Positions 52,329-60,311 of a DNA stretch of 64,000 nt are shown in pieces. Origin of the DNA: JAPPFW01 sp965200835 (lineage in GTDB: Bacteria; Actinomycetota; Acidimicrobiia; Spongiisociales; Spongiisociaceae); NCBI GenBank assembly GCA_965200835.1, contig OZ241390.1, positions 806,001 through 870,000 of the forward strand, read 5' to 3'. The notes under the pieces are model-generated. The model was not told where the DNA came from and made no database searches. It saw only the letters and a program-made list of their open reading frames with translations. Position numbers and translations under genes: made by a program. Each line of letters begins with the position of its first letter. Within the stretch, counting starts at the first letter, position 1.

Positions 52329-52736
52329 TTGCGAGTCAGACCAAGGCGCTGGGCGAACAGCTAAGAGGCTTGCTGTGAGAGTCCGCCGACCAGGCGCGGA
52401 AAGCAACGATAAGGATTGAGCTCACTGGGTTTTGCTGGCCATTCGCTATGTTCCAAAACGTCTCGATCCATCAAGATGATCAGGTGGACGACTACGAAGT
52501 TGGGTCGGCCTATGTCAACCACCTACCCAAACTACTCTCCGAGATAAACGCACATCTGGAGGGTAGAAACACGGGTTAGTTACCCCTGGTTCTAGGCTCC
52601 CGGCGAGCGCACCGATCGAGTCGAAATCCGGAACTCCTCGACACCTCCGAGTTCCCGTGCCCGCCCGTGTGAGTGTGCAGCAGCTGTTCCAATCATCTAT
52701 CGGCCGGACGATTGGGCGACCATCCGGCCCCTCCGC
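52329..52736. other. Gap between convergent glycosylase genes with one small open frame
   Basis: A short frame at 52448-52579 (plus) encodes 43 residues, MFQNVSIHQDDQVDDYEVGS and onwards, and is open for about 65 residues if read back to the previous stop near 52373. It looks acidic and helical in its second half and could be the tail of a lost gene, but I recognise no family. The rest holds nothing I can support. Confidence 0.3.
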
Positions 52737-53648
52737 TCAGAAGCGCCGGTAATCACGCGGTGCATATCGGGGTCCGTAGGCGGGCGCCCGCCCGGCATAT
52801 CGCTCCAGGAGTCGCACCACTCGGCCCCGTTGTCCCGGATACGGGAGCAGGAGCTCGAGCATCCGGTCGTCGGTTGCCCTGGGCTCCCGGGCCAATGCCC
52901 ATGACACGATGTTGGGAAGATGGAAATCACCTACCGGCACCGCGTCAGGATCGCCCCGCACCGCCCTAAGAGCGATCGCGCTGGTCCACGGACCGATCCC
53001 CGGCAGCCGGTGCAGGAAGTCATAGGCATCCGGTAGGTCCCCTGAAGCCAGCGACTCGATTCGACCCGCCGTCCTGCACACCCTCAGGATCGTCTCCGCC
53101 CGCCGCTGCTCCACCCCGAGTGGATGGAAGTCGTAGTACCGGAGTCCGGCCAGCCGCTCCGGATCAGGTGGGAGACGCAGCTGCCGGGGCCCTGGGGCCA
53201 GCTCTCCGTAACGAGCCACCAGCTGGCGGTAGCTGCGGGCTGCTTCGATCCCGGTCACCTTCTGGGCCAAGATGGCGGGGATCAATACCTCCACCAGCCC
53301 GCCCACCGCCGCCAACCTCAATCCCCGGCCCCGGTTGGCGGCCCGCCGGACCGCCGGATGCAACGGCACCAGCGCGTCCGGATCATCGAGCTCCCCCACC
53401 CAAGCGGGAACCTGGGCGAGCGCAGCGCCGGCACCCTCACCCCAGGCGTCCACTACCAACGTGCGGTCCCGCAGGCGCATCCAGACGGTGGCTGGTCCCT
53501 GTCGAGTCCGGGTAGCCCTCCATAACCCATCCGATTGGACTCGTAGGCAGGGACCTTTGACACCCGTGACCGCCAGAGTTGCCCTTAGATCCAGTGGGCG
53601 ACTCAGGGACAGGGAGCGTGATCGCTTGGAACGTGCCGGACTGAGCAT
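52737..53648 (-). CDS. HhH-GPD DNA glycosylase, second paralogue
   Basis: I start at the ATG at 53648 (MLSPARSKRSRSLSLSRPLD), giving 303 residues. The core has VLIPAILAQKVTGIEAARSY, LHRLPGIGPWTSAIALRAVR (helix-hairpin-helix) and DAVPVGDFHLPNIVSWAL, where the aspartate in VGDFHLP is catalytic. The C-terminal tail is short and basic. It is probably a 3-methyladenine or related glycosylase. It diverges from the S41 protease, with 117 bases between their starts, and is convergent with the other glycosylase, so the genome carries two such repair enzymes close together. Confidence 0.8.
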   Translation of the reverse strand: MLSPARSKRSRSLSLSRPLDLRATLAVTGVKGPCLRVQSDGLWRATRTRQGPATVWMRLRDRTLVVDAWGEGAGAALAQVPAWVGELDDPDALVPLHPAVRRAANRGRGLRLAAVGGLVEVLIPAILAQKVTGIEAARSYRQLVARYGELAPGPRQLRLPPDPERLAGLRYYDFHPLGVEQRRAETILRVCRTAGRIESLASGDLPDAYDFLHRLPGIGPWTSAIALRAVRGDPDAVPVGDFHLPNIVSWALAREPRATDDRMLELLLPYPGQRGRVVRLLERYAGRAPAYGPRYAPRDYRRF

Positions 53649-53765
53649 GGCGAACAAGGTAACAATTGCCGGTGACAAAGTGCCGTCGCCTGCCCGTGCA
53701 GAGCATCAGAGCCCTCCGATCGACTGCTGCTATGGTCACCGATCACGATCAGCCGGAGGAAACCG

Positions 53766-55727
53766 ATGCTGACCATCCTGGTCGGGTGGCGTGACCCGGC
53801 CGACAAGCAGCGGGCCGTACGCGGACGGGCGCGGATCACCCGGCTAATCACGACTTCGTTCCTCGGGGTCGTGCTGTCGTCCGTCGCCTTCCAACCGGCC
53901 CTCTCTCTGCAGCCCGGCGGTCACACTGCTACAACGACCCCCAGGGTGACCTGCGCCGATGCGCCCGGAGTTTTCGACATACTGTGCCGCGCCTATCAGC
54001 TGATCATCGACAACTACATCGATCCGGTCGAGGACCCGGTCTTGGCCGGGGCCGCCTCCCGAGCCATCGAGCAGGCGGACCTGCCGCCCAGGACAACCGG
54101 GCCACCTCCTGCCTGCCCACTACCCACCCCAGAGTTCGAGGAAGTCTGCGCCAGGATCGATCTCGCCCAGGACACTGCCGCAGCGGTCGAAGCAGCCATC
54201 GGGGGAATGGCTGACTCACTGGACGAGCACTCCTACTACCTGGGGGCTGAGGACCGCCGCCGTCTCGAGGAAGCCATGGAGAACCGGGGAACTACCGGTC
54301 TGGGGATCTCCGTCGGTCTGATCGAGAGCGGCGACGCCTGTGTGGTCCCGTCCCCTACCTGTGTCCCGGTGATAACCGAGGTCTATCCGGGTAGTCCGGC
54401 GGATCTGGCCGGCTTGCAAGTGGGAGATGTGATCCTGGAGCTCGGAGCCCGGTATCCGGCCGAGCTGAGCTGCGCGGCGGTAGCCGGCCTGGACCGATTC
54501 GAGGCGGATGAGCAAGTGAGAGTGAGCCTGGCGAGAGGGAGCGAGACGATCGAGGCGACCATCGAAGCAGCCGGATTGGTGATCCCTGCTGCCCGGGGGA
54601 TCGTGTTCGGTGACGACGTCGGCTACCTGCGGCTCGACGTGTTCAGCTCCTCATCGGATCGTGAGGTGGAGGGAGTGCTCGAGCAGCTGATCTCAATCCC
54701 GGTTCGCCGTCTGGTGCTAGACCTGAGAGGCAACACGGGTGGTTACCTGACGCCTGCCCTCGGCATAGCTGGCCTGTTCATATCCGAAGATTCGGTAGCC
54801 ATCCATGAGGTGAGCCGGGAGAACACCAAGACGATCACGGCGGGTGACGGTGGCATGGCCGCCGATCCGGACTTGCTTCCGATGGTGGCGGTAGTGGATG
54901 GCAACAGCGCCTCAGCCTCGGAGGTGGTGGTCGGCGTTCTGCGCGACCACGGACGCGTGACCGTGGCCGGCAGGACGACCTATGGGAAGGACACCGCCCA
55001 GTCGACCTATCGGCTGGAACAAGCCGGTCACACCATCGGGTTTCTCACTATAACGACCCTCAGATGGCTCACTCCAACCTCGTCGACCGTCGCTGGCGGG
55101 ATCGAGCCGGACGTAGTCATGGAACTTCCGCCTTGTCTCGCCCTGTCCGAGGTAGCTGACCGGGCGCTCTCGGCTCTCGGACCTCGTTTCATCGACATCG
55201 GGGGCAACGTCCACGAGCAGAACATCCTGCGGATCGCCAGCCTCAACATCACGCGAGGCTGCAACGAGGAGAAATGGAACTTGTACTGTCCCGACCAACC
55301 GGTAACCCGCGCCCAGGCAGCCACCCTCCTCACCCGCATCCTCGACCTCACCCCCACCAGCCACGACCACTTCACAGACGACAACGGAACCACCCACGAA
55401 CAAAACATCAACCGCCTAGCCCAAACCGGAATCACCACCGGATGCAACCCCACCAACCAAAACCTCTACTGCCCCAACCAACCCATAACCCGCGCCCAGG
55501 CAGCCACCCTCCTCACCCGCATCCTCGACCTCACCCCCACCAGCCACGACCACTTCACAGACGACAACGGAACCACCCACGAACAAAACATCAACCGCCT
55601 AGCCCAAACCGGAATCACCACCGGATGCAACCCCACCAACCAAAACCTCTACTGCCCCAACCAACCCATAACCCGCGCCCAGATAGCCACCCTCCTCACC
55701 CGCGCCCTCGACCTTCTGGCTAACTGA
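53766..55727 (+). CDS. S41 C-terminal processing peptidase with PDZ and SLH-like repeats
   Basis: This secreted 653-residue protease has an N-terminal hydrophobic segment (about residues 28-48, likely a signal or anchor). An S41 N-terminal helical region is followed by a PDZ domain with GISVGLIESGD and EVYPGSPADLAGLQVGDVIL. The catalytic domain has VDGNSASASEVVVGVLRDHG (Ser) and TVAGRTTYGKDTAQ (Lys). Three SLH-like segments end the protein: one divergent, two near-identical, each with HEQNINRLAQTGITTGC and PITRAQAATLLTRIL. SLH domains bind cell-wall polymers, so the protease is probably tethered outside the cell. The repeats differ in base composition from the rest. Confidence 0.85.
   Translation: MLTILVGWRDPADKQRAVRGRARITRLITTSFLGVVLSSVAFQPALSLQPGGHTATTTPRVTCADAPGVFDILCRAYQLIIDNYIDPVEDPVLAGAASRAIEQADLPPRTTGPPPACPLPTPEFEEVCARIDLAQDTAAAVEAAIGGMADSLDEHSYYLGAEDRRRLEEAMENRGTTGLGISVGLIESGDACVVPSPTCVPVITEVYPGSPADLAGLQVGDVILELGARYPAELSCAAVAGLDRFEADEQVRVSLARGSETIEATIEAAGLVIPAARGIVFGDDVGYLRLDVFSSSSDREVEGVLEQLISIPVRRLVLDLRGNTGGYLTPALGIAGLFISEDSVAIHEVSRENTKTITAGDGGMAADPDLLPMVAVVDGNSASASEVVVGVLRDHGRVTVAGRTTYGKDTAQSTYRLEQAGHTIGFLTITTLRWLTPTSSTVAGGIEPDVVMELPPCLALSEVADRALSALGPRFIDIGGNVHEQNILRIASLNITRGCNEEKWNLYCPDQPVTRAQAATLLTRILDLTPTSHDHFTDDNGTTHEQNINRLAQTGITTGCNPTNQNLYCPNQPITRAQAATLLTRILDLTPTSHDHFTDDNGTTHEQNINRLAQTGITTGCNPTNQNLYCPNQPITRAQIATLLTRALDLLAN
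55305..55712 (+). repeat. Tandem 183-bp repeat in the S41 gene
   Basis: Two back-to-back copies (55305-55487 and 55488-55670) are identical as far as I can see, followed by a partial copy with small changes to about 55712. The period of 183 bases is 61 codons, so gain or loss of units keeps the frame. The coding strand is very poor in G (about 22 of 183 in one unit by my count) and rich in C and A, unlike the catalytic part of the gene. This points to recent duplication or gene conversion. Confidence 0.85.
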
Positions 55728-55734
55728 GGCGTTG

Positions 55735-56225
55735 AGTGGATGGCCGGGGCTTCACGTAATAGGAACCACGCTTTTGGTCGACTAGTTCGAGCTTTCCCTC
55801 ATCAAGGAGGCGCGCCGCAATAAGTGGCTTGCGCATCCGGAGCGTATACGGCATAGATTGGCAGTCTCACGGTGGGTGATAGAACCGTGCACTTGCCCGT
55901 GCTGGTTCCTACGACGGTGGAATCGGCAGGAACCAGCACTACGAGTACGTCACCCCCCCGCTGGTGGGATCGGGTTGCCCGGATGTCTAGGGAAGATCGG
56001 GTTCTACTCAGGACAAGAGCCTCGATGTGAGCAGCATCGGTCCGGTCGCCATGCCGAGCTTCCACCCCATCACCTGCCCGTGGTCATCGACCCCCACGAG
56101 CAGATGCCCCCGCTCCCGTTGGCCAGGCAGGTAACAGTTTCGACGAGCTCGGTGTCGTTGACCTCCTTCTTGTACTCCACATCCGTGTCTCGCCGTAGGT
56201 GGGCAGTCTCTCGATGTCAATCAGG
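55735..56225 (-). pseudogene. AlbA_2 (Schlafen-type) DNA-binding protein relic
   Basis: From right to left, one frame gives DTDVEYKKEVNDTELVETVT and CLANGSGG. A frameshift near 56123 leads to HLLVGVDDHGQVMGWKLG, and another frame then gives RHGDRTDAAHIEALVLSRTR with VLVVLVPADSTVVGTSTGK. After a further slip comes LIAARLLDEGKLELVDQKRG to about 55735. The E(Y/F)K...ANxxGGxLLVGVDD pattern is the AlbA_2 signature. A different, intact AlbA_2 gene lies 2 kb to the right on the same strand. This copy is dead. Confidence 0.65.
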
Positions 56226-56534
56226 TCCACAGCTCATCACGTATACGCCGTCATTTGGGCCACTTCACGAGTTTTGCGCAAGCCCTCAAAAGGATGCATT
56301 CCGCTCATAACCGCCAAATGCGGACCTGTTTTGGGTTCTTTCGCATGTTTTGGCCAAGGGCGTTCGAATTTGCAAGCTGCTCATAAGTCGTAAATGCGTA
56401 CTGCCAGGTCCCGTAGTGTCCCACCAAACGGCTTCGATGCCTGGTGGCACTCGAGGCGGCGCTCTCCGCCCTGGTTCTGGTGGACGAAGCCCCGGCTCGA
56501 TCTCTCGGCTGACCTCACGTCATCCTATGCAGCG
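56226..56534. other. Non-coding stretch with a spaced direct repeat
   Basis: No gene is supported. Two related 22-23-base motifs occur at 56303-56325 and 56379-56401, exactly 76 bases apart: GCTCATAA, five variable bases, AAATGCG, one variable base, AC. They may be operator sites or the scars of a decayed repeat. The stretch lies upstream of the AlbA_2 relic (minus strand) and downstream of the ADP-ribosylglycohydrolase gene. Confidence 0.4.
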
Positions 56535-57329
56535 TCAACGCCCGCCCGGTACGGGCAGGCCGGATCGGAGATACATGGCATCTAGGACCTCGATCATCCT
56601 ATCGTCCAGGAAGGGAAGGGCAGCCTCGATGTGGTAGTCCTCGACTCCGTGCATAGCTTCGGCTATCCCTCCCGCCATGGCTCCGATGGTGTCGGAGTCA
56701 CCTCCGATCGACATTGCGTTCCGTATCCCGTCCTCGAAGCTGGTTGACTCAATGGCGCAGATGATGGACTCGGGAACCGAGCCCTGACACGTGACATCGA
56801 ATGTGTAGGAGGGCCGGATCTCATCTACCGATCGGTTCATGTCGTAGCCGTACTCCGCGGCGATGGTCCGGCGGATGTCATTGGGGGCGGACCCATTGAG
56901 AGCCAACCAGATGGAGTGGGTGACGGCCCGAGCACCGGCAATGCCTTGTGGATGGTTGTGGGTAATCCCTGTGGCCAGATCGCTTGCGGTGAGCGCCCCC
57001 GCCAGATCGTCTCTGTTCAGGAGGGCGCAGGGAGACACCCGCATCCCGGCACCGTTACCGTAGCTGCGATAGGGACGGGGATCGTCGGAGTAGATCCATC
57101 GGCCGAACCATCCTCCGTAGCCCCCACCCGGGTAGTCACGGCACCACGACTGCATACCCACCACCGGATCATGGTCGTTCGTCAGGATGTCAGCCACCGC
57201 AACCGTACATACCGTGTCATCGGTGAACTCGCACCTGTGGTGCCACAGTTCGAACTCTTTGCTCTTGTGGTCCCTACGGCTGAACTCAAACCGGGAACCG
57301 ACGATGTCTCCGATCACCGCTCCGTACAT
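56535..57329 (-). CDS. ADP-ribosylglycohydrolase family protein
   Basis: I start at the ATG at 57329, which has GGAGGAGG directly upstream, giving 264 residues. The dinuclear magnesium site of the DraG/ARH family is complete: GAVIGDIVGSRFEF at the N-terminus, CEFTDDTVCTVAVADIL (TDDT) and AMSIGGDSDTIGAMAGGIAE (GGDSDT) near the C-terminus. The enzyme removes ADP-ribose from proteins, nucleic acids or small molecules. It is the last gene of a three-gene leftward run (AlbA_2, GHKL ATPase, this gene), 92 bases after the ATPase stop. In such a setting it could reverse a modification made by an unknown transferase. Confidence 0.85.
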   Translation of the reverse strand: MYGAVIGDIVGSRFEFSRRDHKSKEFELWHHRCEFTDDTVCTVAVADILTNDHDPVVGMQSWCRDYPGGGYGGWFGRWIYSDDPRPYRSYGNGAGMRVSPCALLNRDDLAGALTASDLATGITHNHPQGIAGARAVTHSIWLALNGSAPNDIRRTIAAEYGYDMNRSVDEIRPSYTFDVTCQGSVPESIICAIESTSFEDGIRNAMSIGGDSDTIGAMAGGIAEAMHGVEDYHIEAALPFLDDRMIEVLDAMYLRSGLPVPGGR

Positions 57330-57421
57330 AGCCTCCTCCGTACACTTCGACCACCGTGCAGCGGCGCTTCCAAATGAGCACCTATGGGCAAGAAACCCTA
57401 ACTTGCGTGCCCGACACCTGC

Positions 57422-58189
57422 CTAGCAACGAACACTTCCCTGATTTCGCCACGCCAGATAACCGCGCCGGCCCCATCGGTGTACAGCCGGAAGCGTTCCC
57501 TCCTTGTCTGTCAGGGTCCGGCAGAAGTAGAGGCCCTTGCCGCGGCGGTGAGTCCTACTGCTTCCTGCCCCATCACCGAAGGCGGCTTCCACGGAGTGGA
57601 CAGGTGACGGACGCTGCATCCGGGCGTGTACCCCCACACCAGGGTCGGCTACCAGAAGGTGGAGCTTGCCATCCTCGGTCCACCATGACAGCTCGCCCCC
57701 TCCTCCCTCCGACCACTCGATGGCGTTATGCATGAGTTCCCCCACAGCACTCCTCAACAGCCATACATCGACCACCAGTGGGATCCCCTGGATGTCGCGC
57801 CACATTGCCTCCAGGACATCGGCTGAAGATTTGCCGTCAAAGGCCATCGGGGTCACGCCGAGCTTGGTCATCCGCTGTATTTCCAATGCCAGCAGAAACT
57901 CCCGGATGATCCTGTTCGTCCTCTGCGCAATCTCCCCAGGCGTACCAGGGCCGCTTACCCACTGAAAGAACCGGTGGCCGGGCGCGTCCGTGCCCGCCAT
58001 CACCGTCCAGGAAGGCGCGGACCCATCCTGATGGCTGACGGTTCCCGCCTGGATCACAACCGGCAGGTCTGGATGAGGCCGACTGTGAAGGAAAGGCCCA
58101 TATCGGTCCCATTGGTATGCGCTCTGGTCGCGGAACGCCCAGAAGGTATCTGCTCTGGACACCTCCGGCGGCCCTTCCTTGCGTGCCAT
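57422..58189 (-). CDS. GHKL ATPase (histidine-kinase-like ATP-binding) protein of unknown role
   Basis: I start at the ATG at 58189, with GGAG seven bases upstream, giving 255 residues; a GTG at 58213 is the alternative. The C-terminal half has a GHKL fold: N-box GELMHNAIEWSEGGG, G1 box VADPGVGV, and a lid/G2 region THRRGKGLYFCRTL. The N-terminal 100 residues (FWAFRDQSAYQWDRYGPF, then VSHQDG and SWTVMAGTDAPGHRFFQW) have no motif I know. A long helix FLLALEIQRMTKLG lies between. No phospho-acceptor histidine domain is visible, so it is not an ordinary sensor kinase. It follows the AlbA_2 gene by 31 bases. Confidence 0.65.
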   Translation of the reverse strand: MARKEGPPEVSRADTFWAFRDQSAYQWDRYGPFLHSRPHPDLPVVIQAGTVSHQDGSAPSWTVMAGTDAPGHRFFQWVSGPGTPGEIAQRTNRIIREFLLALEIQRMTKLGVTPMAFDGKSSADVLEAMWRDIQGIPLVVDVWLLRSAVGELMHNAIEWSEGGGGELSWWTEDGKLHLLVADPGVGVHARMQRPSPVHSVEAAFGDGAGSSRTHRRGKGLYFCRTLTDKEGTLPAVHRWGRRGYLAWRNQGSVRC

Positions 58190-58220
58190 ATCGATCTCCA
58201 GACCGGGGTCCACTGACGGG

Positions 58221-59378
58221 CTATATTCCGTCCTTATCGTTCGATAGCCGCCGGGCCAGGTACTCTAAGCCGATTGAAGGCAGGCGTCGGGGTATCCGAA
58301 CGGAGTTGCCCGCCTCGATCTCGTTCTCCGCAGCTCTCAGCAGCTCTTCGTCACCAAGGCTGCTCAATGGCCGACCATCAGCAGATCCTTTCCGTCGCTT
58401 GTCGATGGCTACCAGTGCCGCATCGTGCTCTCGATACTGCTTGGCATCTTTCCTTAAGTGGGCGTAACGAGAGTCAACCATTCGAGCGATGAGGTCCTCA
58501 TACTGGGAGGGCGTTAAGAACAAGGCGGCAACCAGCGGTATGGCTCCCGACATGTCCGACTTGTCGCGATCACTCATCGTCAGGGCCTCATCGAGGATGC
58601 TCAAAACTCCATCAGCAGAAATGTCCAATAGGGCCAGCCAGAAGAACAACGTAGCCTTACGGCGGAGGGCACTATGTATGATGAGTCGCTGCCGGTCCAA
58701 GCTACTCGTATCCAGGCTTTCACGATGGACAAAGAGACTAAGGAGATCCTGCCCATCCAGTAGCTTATCCCGTCTCTGGCGGAACAGGTCGACAGAGCGC
58801 GATAGGAGATAGGATGCCGGGTCTCTAATGTCATCTCCGTTGGCAATACGGACGACCGATCCTGGATTGAGGACAACGGTTCGTATTCCCTCAAAGATTC
58901 TCTTCCGGTCTTCTTTCTGCCAGCGCAGGTAATCGGCTCGTGTGGCAGGCTCCACCTTGGTGTTGTTACGAACCAGGACCATTCCCCTTCGTAAGATGGC
59001 CTTATTGCGCTCGTCGTTTCCCTCCTTACCAATCACCAATGGAGGACGATCGAACTGTTGAACGAGTAGAACGACGATCACGTTCCCATCTGGGCATCCT
59101 CGCTGACTGAATGTAAGGGTAACCTCAACCCGTTCCGGGTTTATATATCTCTCGAGCAAGTCTCCGATCCGAGCCGGATCCCATACCGAGCGATCACTGT
59201 CAGGGATGCCAACCCGATCACCGTCGTCGGTTACTCCGATAAGTATGCGACCCCCCTTGGTGTTGGCCATCGCCACGATCTCCTTGACCAATCGGAGCTG
59301 GCCGCTCTTCACGGTCAGATCGAGTGACTCCTTAAGCTCGAGTTCAACCCCTTCGACCAGGTCGGGTTCACCGAGCAT
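58221..59378 (-). CDS. AlbA_2 (Schlafen-like) domain protein
   Basis: The ATG at 59378 follows a GAGGAGG site and gives 385 residues. The N-terminal AlbA_2 domain (about 10-130) reads VELELKESLDLTVKSGQLRL, VKEIVAMANTKGGRILIGVT and NKAILRRGMVLVRNNTKVEP. This fold is often found in putative transcriptional regulators and in nuclease-like Schlafen proteins. The C-terminal 220 residues are helical, with no motif I recognise, including LLSRSVDLFRQRRDKLLDG and FFWLALLDISADGVLSILDE. It is the first gene of the three-gene run and its GC content looks lower than in flanking core genes, a sign of recent acquisition. Confidence 0.7.
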   Translation of the reverse strand: MLGEPDLVEGVELELKESLDLTVKSGQLRLVKEIVAMANTKGGRILIGVTDDGDRVGIPDSDRSVWDPARIGDLLERYINPERVEVTLTFSQRGCPDGNVIVVLLVQQFDRPPLVIGKEGNDERNKAILRRGMVLVRNNTKVEPATRADYLRWQKEDRKRIFEGIRTVVLNPGSVVRIANGDDIRDPASYLLSRSVDLFRQRRDKLLDGQDLLSLFVHRESLDTSSLDRQRLIIHSALRRKATLFFWLALLDISADGVLSILDEALTMSDRDKSDMSGAIPLVAALFLTPSQYEDLIARMVDSRYAHLRKDAKQYREHDAALVAIDKRRKGSADGRPLSSLGDEELLRAAENEIEAGNSVRIPRRLPSIGLEYLARRLSNDKDGI

Positions 59379-59453
59379 GGTCCTCCTCACAAGATGATGG
59401 CCAATCGCTCGATTCTATTGCGAACAGTACATGGAGAGGACCCGAGTCTGCCG

Positions 59454-60311
59454 TCAGAGACCCTTCGGGTGCCAGACCGTTTTGATCTCGGTGAAGGCGG
59501 AGATGTGGTAGGGGCTTTGCGCTGCCCAGTCCATGCGGCCTTCCGGTGGCCGGACTACTCGTTTGACGTTGCCCGCAGCCGCCTCCTCGATTCCGGCCAC
59601 CGTGTCCGGCTCGGCCCCGTAGGCATCGATGGCGTTGACGTCGAGGTGGGATGCCAGATACGGAACCATCCCCGACTTCGGCCCCGTCAGTACGTTCGCC
59701 ACTCCACCCGGTACATCGGCGGTGGCCATCGCCTCTGAGAAGGTGATGGCAGGCACCGGCCAGCGCTCGGAGGCAAGCACGATGGCCGTATTGCCCGACA
59801 CGATCACAGGTGCAAGGCGGGAAACCAGTCCCAATAGGGCCGGTTCCTCGGGTGCTATCACGCCGACCACGCCGGTCGGTTCCGGAGTCGAGATATTGAA
59901 GAACGGACCCGATACCGGATTCAGGTTGCCCAATACCTGCTGGTACTTGTCGGCCCATCCGGCATACCAGACCAACCGGTCCACTGCCCTCGCCACCTCC
60001 CCCCTAGCGCTGTCCATGCCCTGCCCGGAAACGCGCAGCTGGGTGGCGAAGGTGGATGCCCGGTCTTCCACCATCTCGGCGATCCGGTAGATGATCTGGC
60101 CGCGGTTGTAGCCGGTCCGGCCTGCCCAGCCGGATTGTGCTTTGCGAGCACAACGGATGGCGTGCCGTAGATCCTTACGGGTTCCCGCGGCCACTCTGGC
60201 GATGATCTCCCCCTCGTGGTCCCGAGCGGGATAGGAACGACCCGACTCGGAACGGGGGAAGTCCCCGTCCACATACAGCTTGTAGGTCTTGCGCACCTCC
60301 AGCCGACTCAT
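59454..60311 (-). CDS. Aldehyde dehydrogenase-like protein lacking the catalytic half
   Basis: The ATG at 60311 overlaps the stop of the neighbouring aldehyde dehydrogenase and gives 285 residues. It has YKLYVDGDFPRSESGRSYPA, EPTGVVGVIAPEEPALLGLV and ALASERWPVPAITFSEAM-like regions of the NAD-binding domain. It ends at SPYHISAFTEIKTVWHPKGL before the catalytic cysteine region of the family. The normal ELGGK...GQxC block is absent. Such truncated paralogues next to deoC and a full aldehyde dehydrogenase occur in other actinobacteria, as I recall. It may act as a partner subunit rather than an enzyme. Confidence 0.8.
   Translation of the reverse strand: MSRLEVRKTYKLYVDGDFPRSESGRSYPARDHEGEIIARVAAGTRKDLRHAIRCARKAQSGWAGRTGYNRGQIIYRIAEMVEDRASTFATQLRVSGQGMDSARGEVARAVDRLVWYAGWADKYQQVLGNLNPVSGPFFNISTPEPTGVVGVIAPEEPALLGLVSRLAPVIVSGNTAIVLASERWPVPAITFSEAMATADVPGGVANVLTGPKSGMVPYLASHLDVNAIDAYGAEPDTVAGIEEAAAGNVKRVVRPPEGRMDWAAQSPYHISAFTEIKTVWHPKGL

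Noticed and set aside
55802..56065. Independent minus-strand gene of 87 codons
   Set aside because: Its sequence matches the middle of an AlbA_2-type protein, so it is part of the pseudogene at 55735-56225.
56226..56400. Minus-strand coding frame before the AlbA_2 relic
   Set aside because: Translations in all frames are short and contain stops or no family motif.
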